Shown: positions 1 to 8,631 of the stretch, in pieces
How positions within the stretch are numbered: position 1 is the stretch's first letter
Layout: each line of letters begins with the position of its first letter
Assembly (NCBI RefSeq): GCF_001477625.1
Contig: NZ_CP013692.1
Location: 3,162,001 to 3,226,000, forward strand
Origin: Paucibacter sp. KCTC 42545
GTDB taxonomy: Bacteria; Pseudomonadota; Gammaproteobacteria; Burkholderiales; Burkholderiaceae_C
Direction of reading: 5' to 3'
Length of the DNA stretch: 64,000 bases
Notes under the pieces: model-generated
What the model saw: the letters and a program-made list of their open reading frames with translations, nothing else
Database searches by the model: none
What the model was told of the DNA's origin: nothing
Translations under genes and position numbers: made by a program

Positions 1-271
1 TGTCGGTGTGCACCACCATGCCGGTGTCGCCCACCTTGCGGGCGAAAGCGCGGGACAAATCGCCCGTGCCGCCGGCAATGTCCAGCACGCGGTCACCGGC
101 CTTCAAATTAGCCACCGCCACCGTGTACGCCTTCCAGGCACGGTGCATGCCCATGGACATGAGGTCGTTCATGACGTCGTAGCGCGAGGCCACGGAATCG
201 AACACGCCGCGCACGCGGCTGGCCTTTTCACGCTCGTCAACGGTCTGGTAGCCGAAATGGGTGCTGCTCAT
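1..271 (-). CDS. ubiE: UbiE, ubiquinone/menaquinone C-methyltransferase (N-terminal part)
   Basis: N-terminal 90 residues of the SAM-dependent methyltransferase that C-methylates the benzoquinone ring in ubiquinone synthesis. The start [17 protein letters not shown] is typical of the family. Further in, [15 protein letters not shown] is the glycine-rich SAM-binding motif I, and a stretch rich in Met/Asp ([17 protein letters not shown]) is diagnostic. The gene runs off the left edge of the window, so its C-terminal part is missing here. It lies 26 bases after the DUF971 gene on the same strand and is probably cotranscribed with it. Confidence 0.95.
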   Translation of the reverse strand, partial: MSSTHFGYQTVDEREKASRVRGVFDSVASRYDVMNDLMSMGMHRAWKAYTVAVANLKAGDRVLDIAGGTGDLSRAFARKVGDTGMVVHTD

Positions 272-297
272 AGGATGAATTCTTCTTGGTTGATGCT

Positions 298-711
298 TCA
301 GTGGCTGCTGCAGGCGCCGGCGGATTTGACGGGCATGGGCGCGTCGCGGTCCACGCCAGCCGCTTGCAGGCGGGCCTCGTAGTCGCGCCACAGCTGTTCC
401 TGCTGAGAGCCCAACTCGTACAGGTATTCCCAGGAGTAGAGGCCACTCTCATGGCCGTCAGAGAACTGCGGCTGTACGGCGTAATGGCCCACGGGCGCCA
501 GCGCGGTGATGTTGACATCGCGCTTGCCGGTCTGCAGCGTTTCCTGGCCCGGGCCGTGGCCCTTCACCTCGGCCGAGGGGCTGTAGACCCGCATCAGCTC
601 AAAAGGAATCTGAAAGCGGGCGCCGTCGCTGAAAGCCACCTCCAACAAGCGAGACTGCTGGTGGACGGTGATTTCGGTAGGGGTGGGGGTAGAAGATTTG
701 AGACCGGCCAT
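298..711 (-). CDS. DUF971 domain protein (gamma-butyrobetaine hydroxylase-like N-terminal domain)
   Basis: A 137-residue protein made of one DUF971 domain, the fold found at the N-terminus of gamma-butyrobetaine hydroxylases and as a free-standing protein in many proteobacteria. Features seen are the [28 protein letters not shown] core and the [27 protein letters not shown] block. Stand-alone members are often found next to ubiE, as here, and some are thought to take part in iron-sulfur or metal handling. The exact role is unknown. It is probably the first gene of a short operon with ubiE. Confidence 0.88.
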   Translation of the reverse strand: MAGLKSSTPTPTEITVHQQSRLLEVAFSDGARFQIPFELMRVYSPSAEVKGHGPGQETLQTGKRDVNITALAPVGHYAVQPQFSDGHESGLYSWEYLYELGSQQEQLWRDYEARLQAAGVDRDAPMPVKSAGACSSH

Positions 712-796
712 GATGTGTGTGTGCGCTCGCGTGAGCCCCGCAGTTTAGTCTTTCACGGCCCGCTGCCCGTGCCCACAAGGTCAAGGCCCCAATGCA

Positions 797-835
797 AAGA
801 GCCAAAGTCCCCGCATGGCGGAGGCTTTGGCTCTT
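797..835 (-). terminator. Rho-independent terminator
   Basis: A perfect 11-bp stem pairs 797-807 with 825-835 and encloses a further CCGC/GCGG stem. Read on the minus strand it is followed by a short T-rich run, so it fits as the end of the small gene at 863-1003. Confidence 0.6.
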
Positions 836-862
836 GACTTACACAGCCGATCAGCGAGCGGC

Positions 863-1003
863 TTACTTGGTCTTCTTGCTGCGATCGGGAACCACGGTGG
901 TGATGGTGGGCATCACGGCGCCGCTTGAAATCGGCTTCGGAGGCGAAGTGTCCTTTTTGGGCTTCTTCGCTTCCTTATTCGTTTTTTGCTGTCCTTTGGC
1001 CAT
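863..1003 (-). CDS. Small lysine-rich protein, 46 residues
   Basis: A short open frame starting MAKGQQKTNKEAKKPKKD and ending PDRSKKTK. A good ribosome binding site (GAGGAG, seven bases before the ATG) and a strong hairpin just after the stop support it as a real gene. The first half is almost only Lys, Ala, Gln, Glu and Asn. The middle is Pro/Ser-rich, and the end is again basic. No membrane segment or known fold is visible, and it is probably disordered and nucleic-acid binding. Similar MAKGQ-start basic peptides occur in many proteobacteria without an assigned function, as far as I recall. Confidence 0.7.
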   Translation of the reverse strand: MAKGQQKTNKEAKKPKKDTSPPKPISSGAVMPTITTVVPDRSKKTK

Positions 1004-1113
1004 GGGCTTCTCCTCACAAATTGCTTGCTATGCCTGTTGCATCAGTCGCACCGAATGTGCCGGGATGATGGCAATCCCGCCCGCAGTGTGCCACGGCTCA
1101 GGCAAGCGGCAGA

Positions 1114-1623
1114 TCAGTAAGCGCCCATGTAGTCCTTCTTGCCCAGCTCCACACCCTGGTGACGCAAGATGGCGTAGGCGGTGGTGACGTGGAAGAAGAA
1201 CTGCGGCAAGCCGTAGTGCAGCAGATAGTGCTGGCCGTTCATGCTGCGCTCTTTGGGCGTGCCGGGGCGCAGCACGATAGCGCGCTCGGCCGCACCAGCG
1301 AATTGGGCCTCGGTCAGGCCTTGGACAAAGGCCAGGGTCTTGGCGACGCGGGTCTGCAGATCGGCAAAGCTTTGCTCGGCATCATCGAAGGCGGGCACAT
1401 CAACGTCGGCCAGGCGGGCACTCACGCTCTTGGCGAAATCGCAGGCCACTTGCACCTGGCGCAGCAGGGGGAACATATCGGGCGACAGGCGGCCTTGCAG
1501 GAACACACCGGCCTCGATATTGCGGGCGGTGGCGTGGGCCTCGGCCTTGGCGAGCACATCGGCCAAGCCGCCCAACATTTGCGTGAACACCGGCACCGAC
1601 GCTTGGTACATGACTTGGCTCAT
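1114..1623 (-). CDS. DUF1993 family protein
   Basis: A 169-residue helical protein of the DUF1993 family, which is related to DinB-like four-helix bundles. The start at MSQVMYQASVPVFTQMLGGL matches the family; the frame stays open far upstream only because it is antisense to the ybiB-like gene. Conserved blocks visible are SPDMFPLLRQVQVACDFAK, the RLADVDVPAFDDAEQSFADL stretch, and LPQFFFHVTTAYAILRHQGVE near the C-terminus. Function is unknown. It is divergent from the ybiB-like gene, with about 110 bases between the starts. Confidence 0.85.
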   Translation of the reverse strand: MSQVMYQASVPVFTQMLGGLADVLAKAEAHATARNIEAGVFLQGRLSPDMFPLLRQVQVACDFAKSVSARLADVDVPAFDDAEQSFADLQTRVAKTLAFVQGLTEAQFAGAAERAIVLRPGTPKERSMNGQHYLLHYGLPQFFFHVTTAYAILRHQGVELGKKDYMGAY

Positions 1624-1731
1624 GATGAGTTTTCCAATTAACTGAGTGGCCGCCATTCTCGCTGGCGAAACCCAGATCTGCCGGCTGCCCGGTAGAAAGC
1701 CCCAGGCGCCGGGAGATCTAAACTGCGGCCG

Positions 1732-2652
1732 ATGCAATTTTCCTCTTTGATCAAAGACGTCGGCCGCGGCATCAAGGGTGCGCGCGCTTTGGACTCGGCC
1801 ACGGCCGAAGCACTGTTTGGCGCCATCCTGGACCGTGAGGTGCCCGATATGGAGTTGGGCGCCATCCTGCTGGCGCTGCGCATCAAAGGGGAAAGCCAGG
1901 CCGAGCTGGCCGGTTTTGAGCGTGCCATGCAGGCCCGAACGGCCCGTCTCGAAGTCCCCCGTGGCCCACGCTGTGTGCTGCTGCCGACCTTCAACGGGGC
2001 CCGCAAACAAGCCAATCTGCTGCCGCTGGTGGCCCTGCTCCTGGCCCGTGAAGAGGTGCCTGTGCTGATTCACGGCCGCCATGATTTCGACAGCCGGGAA
2101 AGCCCTTTTGCGCTGCTGGCGGCGCTGGGCCTGCCCCTGGCCGACTCGGTACCGGAGGCTTCGCAGCAATTGGCCGTCAAGCGACTCGCCTGCCTGCCGC
2201 TGGCGTGCTTGAACCCTGGGCTTGATGCACTGATGGCGCTGCGCCCTAGGCTGGGCGTGCGCAATAGCGGCCACAGCGTGGCCAAGCTCTTGGATGCCGC
2301 GCCGGGCCGCAGTGTGCGGGTGGTGGCCGTCACGCACCCCGAATACCTGATCAGCATGGGCGAAGCGCTGCAAGCGTCCACCACCCCCGGGGGCCGCGCC
2401 CTGCTGATGAAAGCCAGCGAAGGTGAAGCCTATGCCCATCTGCGGCGCAAGGCGCAGTTCTATGGCTTCATCAACGGCGAGCGGCATGATTTGCATGACG
2501 CCGACAGCCAGGACCTGGACTGGCCGCTTTCCGATGCCCGCGACGCGGCTGCCAACGCGCATTTGATTCAAGCCATGCTAGCGGGCGAAGAGACGATCCC
2601 GCCGCGCATTCAAGAACAGGTGCAAGTGCTGGCGCGGCTGGCCCGCGACTGA
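1732..2652 (+). CDS. ybiB: YbiB-like DNA-binding protein (TrpD2 family)
   Basis: A 306-residue protein with the anthranilate phosphoribosyltransferase fold. The N-terminal helical part (ALFGAILDREVPDMELGAILLALRIKGES, residues about 28-56) resembles the glycosyltransferase family 3 N-domain. The rest carries the phosphoribosyltransferase-like domain, but the PRPP-binding GTGGD motif is replaced (LPTFNGARKQANL). This matches E. coli YbiB/TrpD2, a LexA-controlled protein that binds nucleic acid and has no known enzyme activity. No LexA box was noticed upstream here. It ends 34 bases from the convergent NYN gene. Confidence 0.85.
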   Translation: MQFSSLIKDVGRGIKGARALDSATAEALFGAILDREVPDMELGAILLALRIKGESQAELAGFERAMQARTARLEVPRGPRCVLLPTFNGARKQANLLPLVALLLAREEVPVLIHGRHDFDSRESPFALLAALGLPLADSVPEASQQLAVKRLACLPLACLNPGLDALMALRPRLGVRNSGHSVAKLLDAAPGRSVRVVAVTHPEYLISMGEALQASTTPGGRALLMKASEGEAYAHLRRKAQFYGFINGERHDLHDADSQDLDWPLSDARDAAANAHLIQAMLAGEETIPPRIQEQVQVLARLARD

Positions 2653-2686
2653 GGGTCGACCAGGCTCGCGGCGACAGCGCTGAGGA

Positions 2687-3592
<906 letters not shown>

Positions 3593-3791
3593 GGGAACTG
3601 TTGTTGAACAAACGCTCAAGAAACGCTCAAGGGGGAAGCGGGGCTCCGAGCTTAACGAGATTCCGGCGCGCCGCTTGCACAAATCCCAGCTGACGCGCCC
3701 AATCGCCGAGCTGGGATGACGGTGGCCGGCTTGGCGTAATTGAACAGAGGCCACTTGCCCTCAGCCGGCAGCCCTATATACGCAAAAGAAG

Positions 3792-3828
3792 ATAAGCAAT
3801 TTACAAACAAGTAGTTTGCTTATATAGA
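3792..3828 (+). promoter_or_regulatory. Promoter and inverted-repeat operator of the sulfur assimilation operon
   Basis: TTTACA (3800-3805) and TATAGA (3823-3828) are 17 bases apart, a good sigma-70 promoter. An inverted repeat, ATAAGCAA (3792-3799) with TTGCTTAT (3816-3823), spans it. An ATAA/TTAT dyad of this size suits a LysR-type regulator such as CysB or Cbl. The regulator's identity is inferred from the genes downstream. Confidence 0.5.
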
Positions 3829-3888
3829 GCCCATCCCTACAGTCCGAAGCTCGTTCAGCCCTGCATGGGGCTCACACAAGGAATCTGG

Positions 3889-4656
3889 ATGGACTGGATA
3901 GCAATCGCAAGCGGCTTCGGTGTCGGCGCCATCGTCGGGGTAACCGGCGTGGGCGGCGGCTCACTGATGACGCCGCTGCTGCTGTCGGTCTTCAAGCTCA
4001 ACCCGGCGGTGGCCATCGGCACCGACCTGTGGTTTGCCGCCATCACCAAACTCTCAGGCTCGGCCGCCCATGCGCGCCACGGCCATGTGAAGTGGGGCAT
4101 CACCGGCCTGCTGCTAGCTGGCAGCATCCCGGCCTCCATCGCCACCGTGGCGCTGATGCACTTCACCGGCATCACCAAGGGCTGGGCCAGCACCCTGACC
4201 TTCTCGCTGGGCATTGCCCTGTTGCTGACGGCAGTCGTCGTCGCATTCAAAAAGAGCTGGCAGGCCGTGGGTTTGCGGCTGGAGCGCGTCATTCCGGCCT
4301 CGCGCAAGCCGGCCTTGACGATTGCCTCGGGCGTGATCCTGGGCGTGCTGGTGTCGCTGTCGTCCATCGGCGCCGGCGCGATCGGCGCCACCTTGATTCT
4401 GTTGATTTACCCGCGCCTGGAAACCCGCTACATCGTGGGCAGTGATATCGCCCACGCCGTGCCCCTGACCCTGGTGGCCGGCATCGGCCACGCCACGCTG
4501 GGCCATGTCAACTGGGGCTTGCTGCTGCCGCTTTTGATCGGCTCTATCCCCGGCATCTGGCTGGGTGCGCAGCTGACCCGGCGCCTGCCGGAGCGCGTGG
4601 TGCGCGGCTTGCTGTGCGCTTCCCTTTTGATGGCTGGCTGGAAAGTCATTCACTGA
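3889..4656 (+). CDS. TauE/SafE-type (DUF81) membrane exporter
   Basis: A 255-residue integral membrane protein of the TauE/SafE (DUF81) family, which exports sulfite, sulfoacetate or related anions. The N-terminal repeat IVGVTGVGGGSLMTPLLL and the second-half repeat LVSLSSIGAGAIGATLILL are the family's two pseudo-symmetric halves; about seven to eight hydrophobic segments are visible. I chose ATG 3889 because AAGGA stands six bases before it, although the frame is open from ATG 3865. As first gene of the sulfate reduction operon it probably releases excess sulfite or carries a sulfur oxyanion. Confidence 0.85.
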   Translation: MDWIAIASGFGVGAIVGVTGVGGGSLMTPLLLSVFKLNPAVAIGTDLWFAAITKLSGSAAHARHGHVKWGITGLLLAGSIPASIATVALMHFTGITKGWASTLTFSLGIALLLTAVVVAFKKSWQAVGLRLERVIPASRKPALTIASGVILGVLVSLSSIGAGAIGATLILLIYPRLETRYIVGSDIAHAVPLTLVAGIGHATLGHVNWGLLLPLLIGSIPGIWLGAQLTRRLPERVVRGLLCASLLMAGWKVIH

Positions 4657-4674
4657 TTTACTGACGAAAAGTTT

Positions 4675-6372
4675 ATGTACGCCTATACCGACTTCGACCG
4701 CCAATTCGTCCGCGCCCGCGCCGCGCAGTTCCGCGACCAGCTTGAGCGCAATATCGCCGGCACGCTGAGCGACGACGAATTCCGCCCGCTGCGCCTGCAA
4801 AACGGCTGGTATGTGCAGCGCCATGCACCCATGCTGCGCGTGGCCGTGCCTTACGGCGTGCTGTCCGCCAAGCAACTGCGCCAGCTGGCAGGCATCGCAC
4901 GTGAGTTCGACCGTGGCTACGGCCACTTCACCACCCGCCAGAACCTGCAATACAACTGGATCCCGCTGGACAAATCAGCCGATGTGATGGACCGCCTGGC
5001 CGATGTGGACATGCACGGCATCCAGACCAGCGGCAACTGCATCCGCAATATCACCAGCTGCGCGTTTGCCGGCGTGGCCCCGGACGAAATCGTCGACCCC
5101 CGCCCCTACGCCGAAGTGCTGCGCCAGTGGAGCACCTTGCACCCGGAATTCGCCTTCCTGCCGCGCAAGTTCAAGATCGCCATCTCCGGCGCCACGGAAG
5201 ACCGCGCGGCCATTGCCTGGCATGACATCGGCCTGCAGCTGAAGAAAAACGCCGCCGGCGACATCGGCTTCCAGGTGCTGGTCGGTGGCGGCATGGGCCG
5301 CACGCCCATCATCGGCCAGACCATCACCGACTTCCTGCCCTGGCAGCAAATCCTCGTCTACATCGAAGCCATCGTGCGGGTTTACAACCGCTACGGCCGC
5401 CGCGACAACCTCTACAAAGCGCGCATCAAGATCTTGGTCAAGGCCGAGGGCCAGGCCTTTTTCGACGATGTGAACAAGGAATTCGAGCAGATTCTTGCGC
5501 TCGACGAAGGCGGCCGGGAGCACCTGATTCCGCAGGCCGAACTCGACCGCGTGGCAGCCAGCTTTGTCGTCCCCGCTGGCGTGCAGGCCGTGCCTGGCGT
5601 TGACATCTTCGCCGGCGTGCAAGACATCGCCTACAAGCGCTGGCTGGAGCGCAATGTGCACGGCCACCGCTTGAGCGGCTACCGCTGCGTCACGCTGTCG
5701 CTCAAGCGCAGCGGCATCGCCCCCGGCGACGCCACCGATGCGCAGATGGAAGGCGCGGCTGAGCTGTCCGAACGCTACAGCCAAGGCGAGGTGCGTGTCA
5801 GCCATGACCAGAATCTGGTGCTGCCCTGGGTGCGTGAAAGCGATCTGCCTGCGCTCTTCGAAGCCGCCCGCAGCAATGGTTTCGCCACCCCCAATATCGG
5901 CCTGCTGACCGACATGATCGCCTGCCCCGGCGGTGACTTCTGCGCCCTGGCCAATGCCCGCTCCATCCCGGTGGCCGCGGCCATCACCGAGCGCTTTGAG
6001 GACCTGGATGAGCAGTACGACATCGGCGACATCGACTTGCACATCAGTGGCTGCATCAACTCCTGCGGCCACCACCACAGCGGCCATATCGGCATCCTCG
6101 GCGTCGATAAGGACGGCAAGGAGTGGTACCAAATCTCTCTGGGCGGCTCGGACGGCTCGACCTTGTCGGGCAGCTCGGTAGCCGGCCGCGTTATCGGCCC
6201 CTCTTTTGCTGCGGACGAAGTACCGGACGTGATCGAGTCCGTGGTGCAAACCTACCGCAGCCAGCGCAGCAGCGCCGCCGAGCGCTTCATCGACACCGTG
6301 CGCCGCATCGGCATCGACCCCTTCAAAGCCCCCGCTAACTCCGTGCGCACGCTGACCGGCGCAGCGCAGTGA
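4675..6372 (+). CDS. cysI: Sulfite reductase hemoprotein (nitrite/sulfite reductase family)
   Basis: A 565-residue siroheme-[4Fe-4S] enzyme reducing sulfite to sulfide in the cytoplasm. Two ferredoxin-like half-domains (GHFTTRQNLQYNW near the N-terminus) alternate with two siroheme domains. The cluster/siroheme cysteines are C417 and C423 (CPGGDFC) and C460 and C464 (CINSC, followed by GHHHSGHIG). No flavoprotein partner (CysJ) is encoded nearby, so electrons probably come from ferredoxin or another carrier; fdxA and a ferredoxin-NADP reductase lie just downstream of the operon. It starts 18 bases after the TauE-like gene and overlaps the DUF934 gene. Confidence 0.93.
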   Translation: MYAYTDFDRQFVRARAAQFRDQLERNIAGTLSDDEFRPLRLQNGWYVQRHAPMLRVAVPYGVLSAKQLRQLAGIAREFDRGYGHFTTRQNLQYNWIPLDKSADVMDRLADVDMHGIQTSGNCIRNITSCAFAGVAPDEIVDPRPYAEVLRQWSTLHPEFAFLPRKFKIAISGATEDRAAIAWHDIGLQLKKNAAGDIGFQVLVGGGMGRTPIIGQTITDFLPWQQILVYIEAIVRVYNRYGRRDNLYKARIKILVKAEGQAFFDDVNKEFEQILALDEGGREHLIPQAELDRVAASFVVPAGVQAVPGVDIFAGVQDIAYKRWLERNVHGHRLSGYRCVTLSLKRSGIAPGDATDAQMEGAAELSERYSQGEVRVSHDQNLVLPWVRESDLPALFEAARSNGFATPNIGLLTDMIACPGGDFCALANARSIPVAAAITERFEDLDEQYDIGDIDLHISGCINSCGHHHSGHIGILGVDKDGKEWYQISLGGSDGSTLSGSSVAGRVIGPSFAADEVPDVIESVVQTYRSQRSSAAERFIDTVRRIGIDPFKAPANSVRTLTGAAQ

Positions 6373-6881
6373 ACCCGCGCCAGACCATCATGAAATTCAT
6401 CGACTCTCATCATCCCGAGTGGCACCGCGTTGTGGGCGAAGACGGCCCCAAGCCCGACCCCGATCCCGCGCCGAATTTGCTGCTGACGCTGGAGCAATGG
6501 CATGCGGTGCGCGATCACTGGCCAGCCGGTCTGCCCACCGGCATTGAGCTGAGCAATGACTTTGACGTAGAAACCCTGGCCGCCGACCTGCCGCGCTTGA
6601 GCCTGATCGTGCTGAACTTCCCCAAGTGGGTGGACGGCCGCGCCTACAGCCAGGCCCATCTGCTGCGCGCCCGCTACCGCTTTGCCGGTGAACTGCGTGC
6701 CGCCGGTGAAGTGCTGGTGGACATGCTGCCCCTGTTGGCTCGCACCGGCTTCACGGCTGTGCAATTGCGTGCCGGTGAAAGCGTGGAGGCCGCGCAACGC
6801 GCCCTGGACTTTTTCCCGGCCCATTACCAAGGTGATGTGGACGTGACCCAGCCTGTGTTTGCGCGCAAGGTGGTGGCGTGA
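6369..6881 (+). CDS. DUF934 protein, sulfite reductase-associated
   Basis: A 170-residue soluble protein of the DUF934 family, found almost only beside cysI in beta- and gammaproteobacteria and alphaproteobacteria that use the one-subunit sulfite reductase. Recognisable blocks are LPTGIELSNDFDVETLAADLPRL, INFPK-like VLNFPKWVDGRAYSQAHLLRAR and the GEVLVDMLPLL stretch. Its biochemical role is not established; it is suspected to help the sulfite reductase. A GTG at 6369 overlaps the cysI stop (GTGA). An ATG at 6390 is an alternative start and would remove seven residues. Its own stop overlaps the GTG start of cysH. Confidence 0.85.
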   Translation: MNPRQTIMKFIDSHHPEWHRVVGEDGPKPDPDPAPNLLLTLEQWHAVRDHWPAGLPTGIELSNDFDVETLAADLPRLSLIVLNFPKWVDGRAYSQAHLLRARYRFAGELRAAGEVLVDMLPLLARTGFTAVQLRAGESVEAAQRALDFFPAHYQGDVDVTQPVFARKVVA

Positions 6882-7675
6882 GCGGGGAAGTCTCATCATT
6901 GGGTGGAGTGGGCACGGCGCCTGCGCGCGCCTCGGCCATCGGCCTGTATGCCCGCGCCACGGCCGGCTTCGAAGAGCGGCTGGCGCGCAGCGTCGAGCTG
7001 CTCAAGCAAGCCGCGGCCGAGCATGGCCAGGGCCTGATCCAGTCCAGCAGCCTGGGCGCCGAGGACATGGTCATCACCGACCTGATCGCCCGCCACCAGC
7101 TGCCGATTGCCATCGCCACCCTGGACACCGGCCGCCTGCACCCCGAAACCCTGGCCCTGCTGCCGCAGATCGAGCAAGCCTATGGCCTGAAGGTCTTGGT
7201 GTTCAGCCCGGTGCATGACGCGGTGATCACCTTTGTCCGCACGCGTGGCGCTGACGCGATGTACGAAAGCCTGGCCCTGCGCAAGGAATGCTGCGCGGTG
7301 CGCAAGCTGGAGCCCTTGAAGCGCATGCTAGACGGCCGCACCGCCTGGATCACCGGCTTGCGCCGCGAACAGTCCAGCAACCGCGCCGACGTGCCCTTCG
7401 CCGAACCCGATGGCGCCGGCCGCGTCAAATTCAATGCCTTGGCCGAGTGGAGCTGGGCCGATGTGTGGCATTACATCGCCAGCTACAAAGTGCCTTTCAA
7501 CGCCTTGCATGACCAGTTCATGCCCAGCATTGGCTGCGCCCCTTGCACCCGCGCCATCTCGGTTGGCGAAGATTTCCGCTCGGGCCGCTGGTGGTGGGAG
7601 GACGAAAACGCCAAGGAATGCGGCCTGCACAAGGCCCATTCGAACGAAGAACTGAAGTCAGGAACCGCTGCATGA
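6878..7675 (+). CDS. cysH: Adenylyl-sulfate (APS) reductase
   Basis: A 265-residue thioredoxin-dependent reductase that converts APS to sulfite and AMP. It keeps the two cysteine pairs that hold a [4Fe-4S] cluster (C138-C139 in ECCAVRK and C220/C223 in CAPC), and the catalytic C248 in the C-terminal ECGLH motif. The cluster marks it as an APS reductase rather than a PAPS reductase, in line with the absence of an APS kinase (cysC) in the operon. The SSSLGAEDMVITDL loop binds nucleotide. Its GTG start overlaps the DUF934 stop, and its stop overlaps the cysD start (ATGA), so translation is coupled. Confidence 0.93.
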   Translation: MSGEVSSLGGVGTAPARASAIGLYARATAGFEERLARSVELLKQAAAEHGQGLIQSSSLGAEDMVITDLIARHQLPIAIATLDTGRLHPETLALLPQIEQAYGLKVLVFSPVHDAVITFVRTRGADAMYESLALRKECCAVRKLEPLKRMLDGRTAWITGLRREQSSNRADVPFAEPDGAGRVKFNALAEWSWADVWHYIASYKVPFNALHDQFMPSIGCAPCTRAISVGEDFRSGRWWWEDENAKECGLHKAHSNEELKSGTAA

Positions 7676-8631
7676 ACGCCCCTCTCAATCCGCAAGCACT
7701 GGCCGCCACGGTGGACCAGCGCCATCTGGACCATTTGGAAGAAGAGGCCATCTTCATCCTGCGCGAAGTGGCCGCCGCCTTCGAGCGCCCGGGCCTGCTG
7801 TTCTCCAGCGGCAAGGATTCCTGCGTGGTGCTGCGCCTGGCCGAGAAGGCCTTCAAGCAACGCGTGGCCGGCAATGAGTTCAAGGGCAAGCTGCCCTTCC
7901 CGCTGGTGCATGTGGACACTGGCCATAACTTCCCCGAAGTGATCGAGTTCCGCGAGAAGCGCGTGGCCGAGATGGGCGAGCGCCTGATCGTTGCGCACAT
8001 GGACGAGTCGATCAAAAAAGGCACCGTGCGCCTGGCCCATCCGCTGGAATCGCGCAACGGCCACCAGACCGTGACCCTGCTGGAAGCGATTGAAGAGCAT
8101 CGCTTCGATGTGCTGATCGGCGGCGCCCGCCGCGATGAGGAAAAGGCGCGCGCCAAGGAACGCATCTTCAGCCACCGCGACAGCTTCGGCCAATGGCAGC
8201 CCAAGGAGCAGCGGCCCGAGCTGTGGAATTTGTTCAACACCCGCATCCGCCCGGGCGAGCATTTCCGTGCCTTCCCGATCAGCAACTGGACGGAGCTGGA
8301 TGTATGGCTCTACATCGCCCGCGAAAACATCCCCCTGCCCAGCCTGTACTACCAACATGAACGCCAGGTGATCCGACGCAAGGGCTTGCTGGTGCCGCTG
8401 ACCGAGGTGACTCCGCCTGAGGCTGGTGAGACGGTGGAAACCGCCACCGTGCGCTTCCGCACCGTGGGCGATATGACTTGCACCTGCCCGGTGGAAAGCA
8501 CGGCGGCCAACGCCGCCGACATCGTGGCCGAGACGCTGACGGTGACCGTGAGCGAACGCGGCGCCACCCGCATGGACGATAGAACTTCAGAGGCCTCGAT
8601 GGAGCGCCGCAAGAAGGAAGGGTATTTCTGA
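7672..8631 (+). CDS. cysD: Sulfate adenylyltransferase subunit 2
   Basis: A 319-residue ATP pyrophosphatase subunit of ATP sulfurylase, which forms APS from sulfate and ATP. The PP-loop SSGKDSCVVLRLAEKAF and the HVDTGHNFPEVIEFR block are plain. The C-terminal ASMERRKKEGYF is the usual end of the family. I use the ATG at 7672, which overlaps the cysH stop, because MNAPLNPQAL...LDHLEEEAIFILREV is the normal N-terminus; the longer frame from 7543 lies inside cysH. It works as a heterodimer with CysN, encoded directly behind it with a one-base overlap. Confidence 0.94.
   Translation: MNAPLNPQALAATVDQRHLDHLEEEAIFILREVAAAFERPGLLFSSGKDSCVVLRLAEKAFKQRVAGNEFKGKLPFPLVHVDTGHNFPEVIEFREKRVAEMGERLIVAHMDESIKKGTVRLAHPLESRNGHQTVTLLEAIEEHRFDVLIGGARRDEEKARAKERIFSHRDSFGQWQPKEQRPELWNLFNTRIRPGEHFRAFPISNWTELDVWLYIARENIPLPSLYYQHERQVIRRKGLLVPLTEVTPPEAGETVETATVRFRTVGDMTCTCPVESTAANAADIVAETLTVTVSERGATRMDDRTSEASMERRKKEGYF

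Noticed and set aside
1624..2571. Upstream extension of the DUF1993 frame, giving a 485-residue protein
   Set aside because: It is antisense to the ybiB-like gene; Gln/His/Arg-rich composition is that of a shadow frame. The family start is at 1623.
4975..6249. 424-residue frame on the minus strand
   Set aside because: Fully antisense to cysI with high His/Val/Ala/Gly shadow composition; no RBS or domain.
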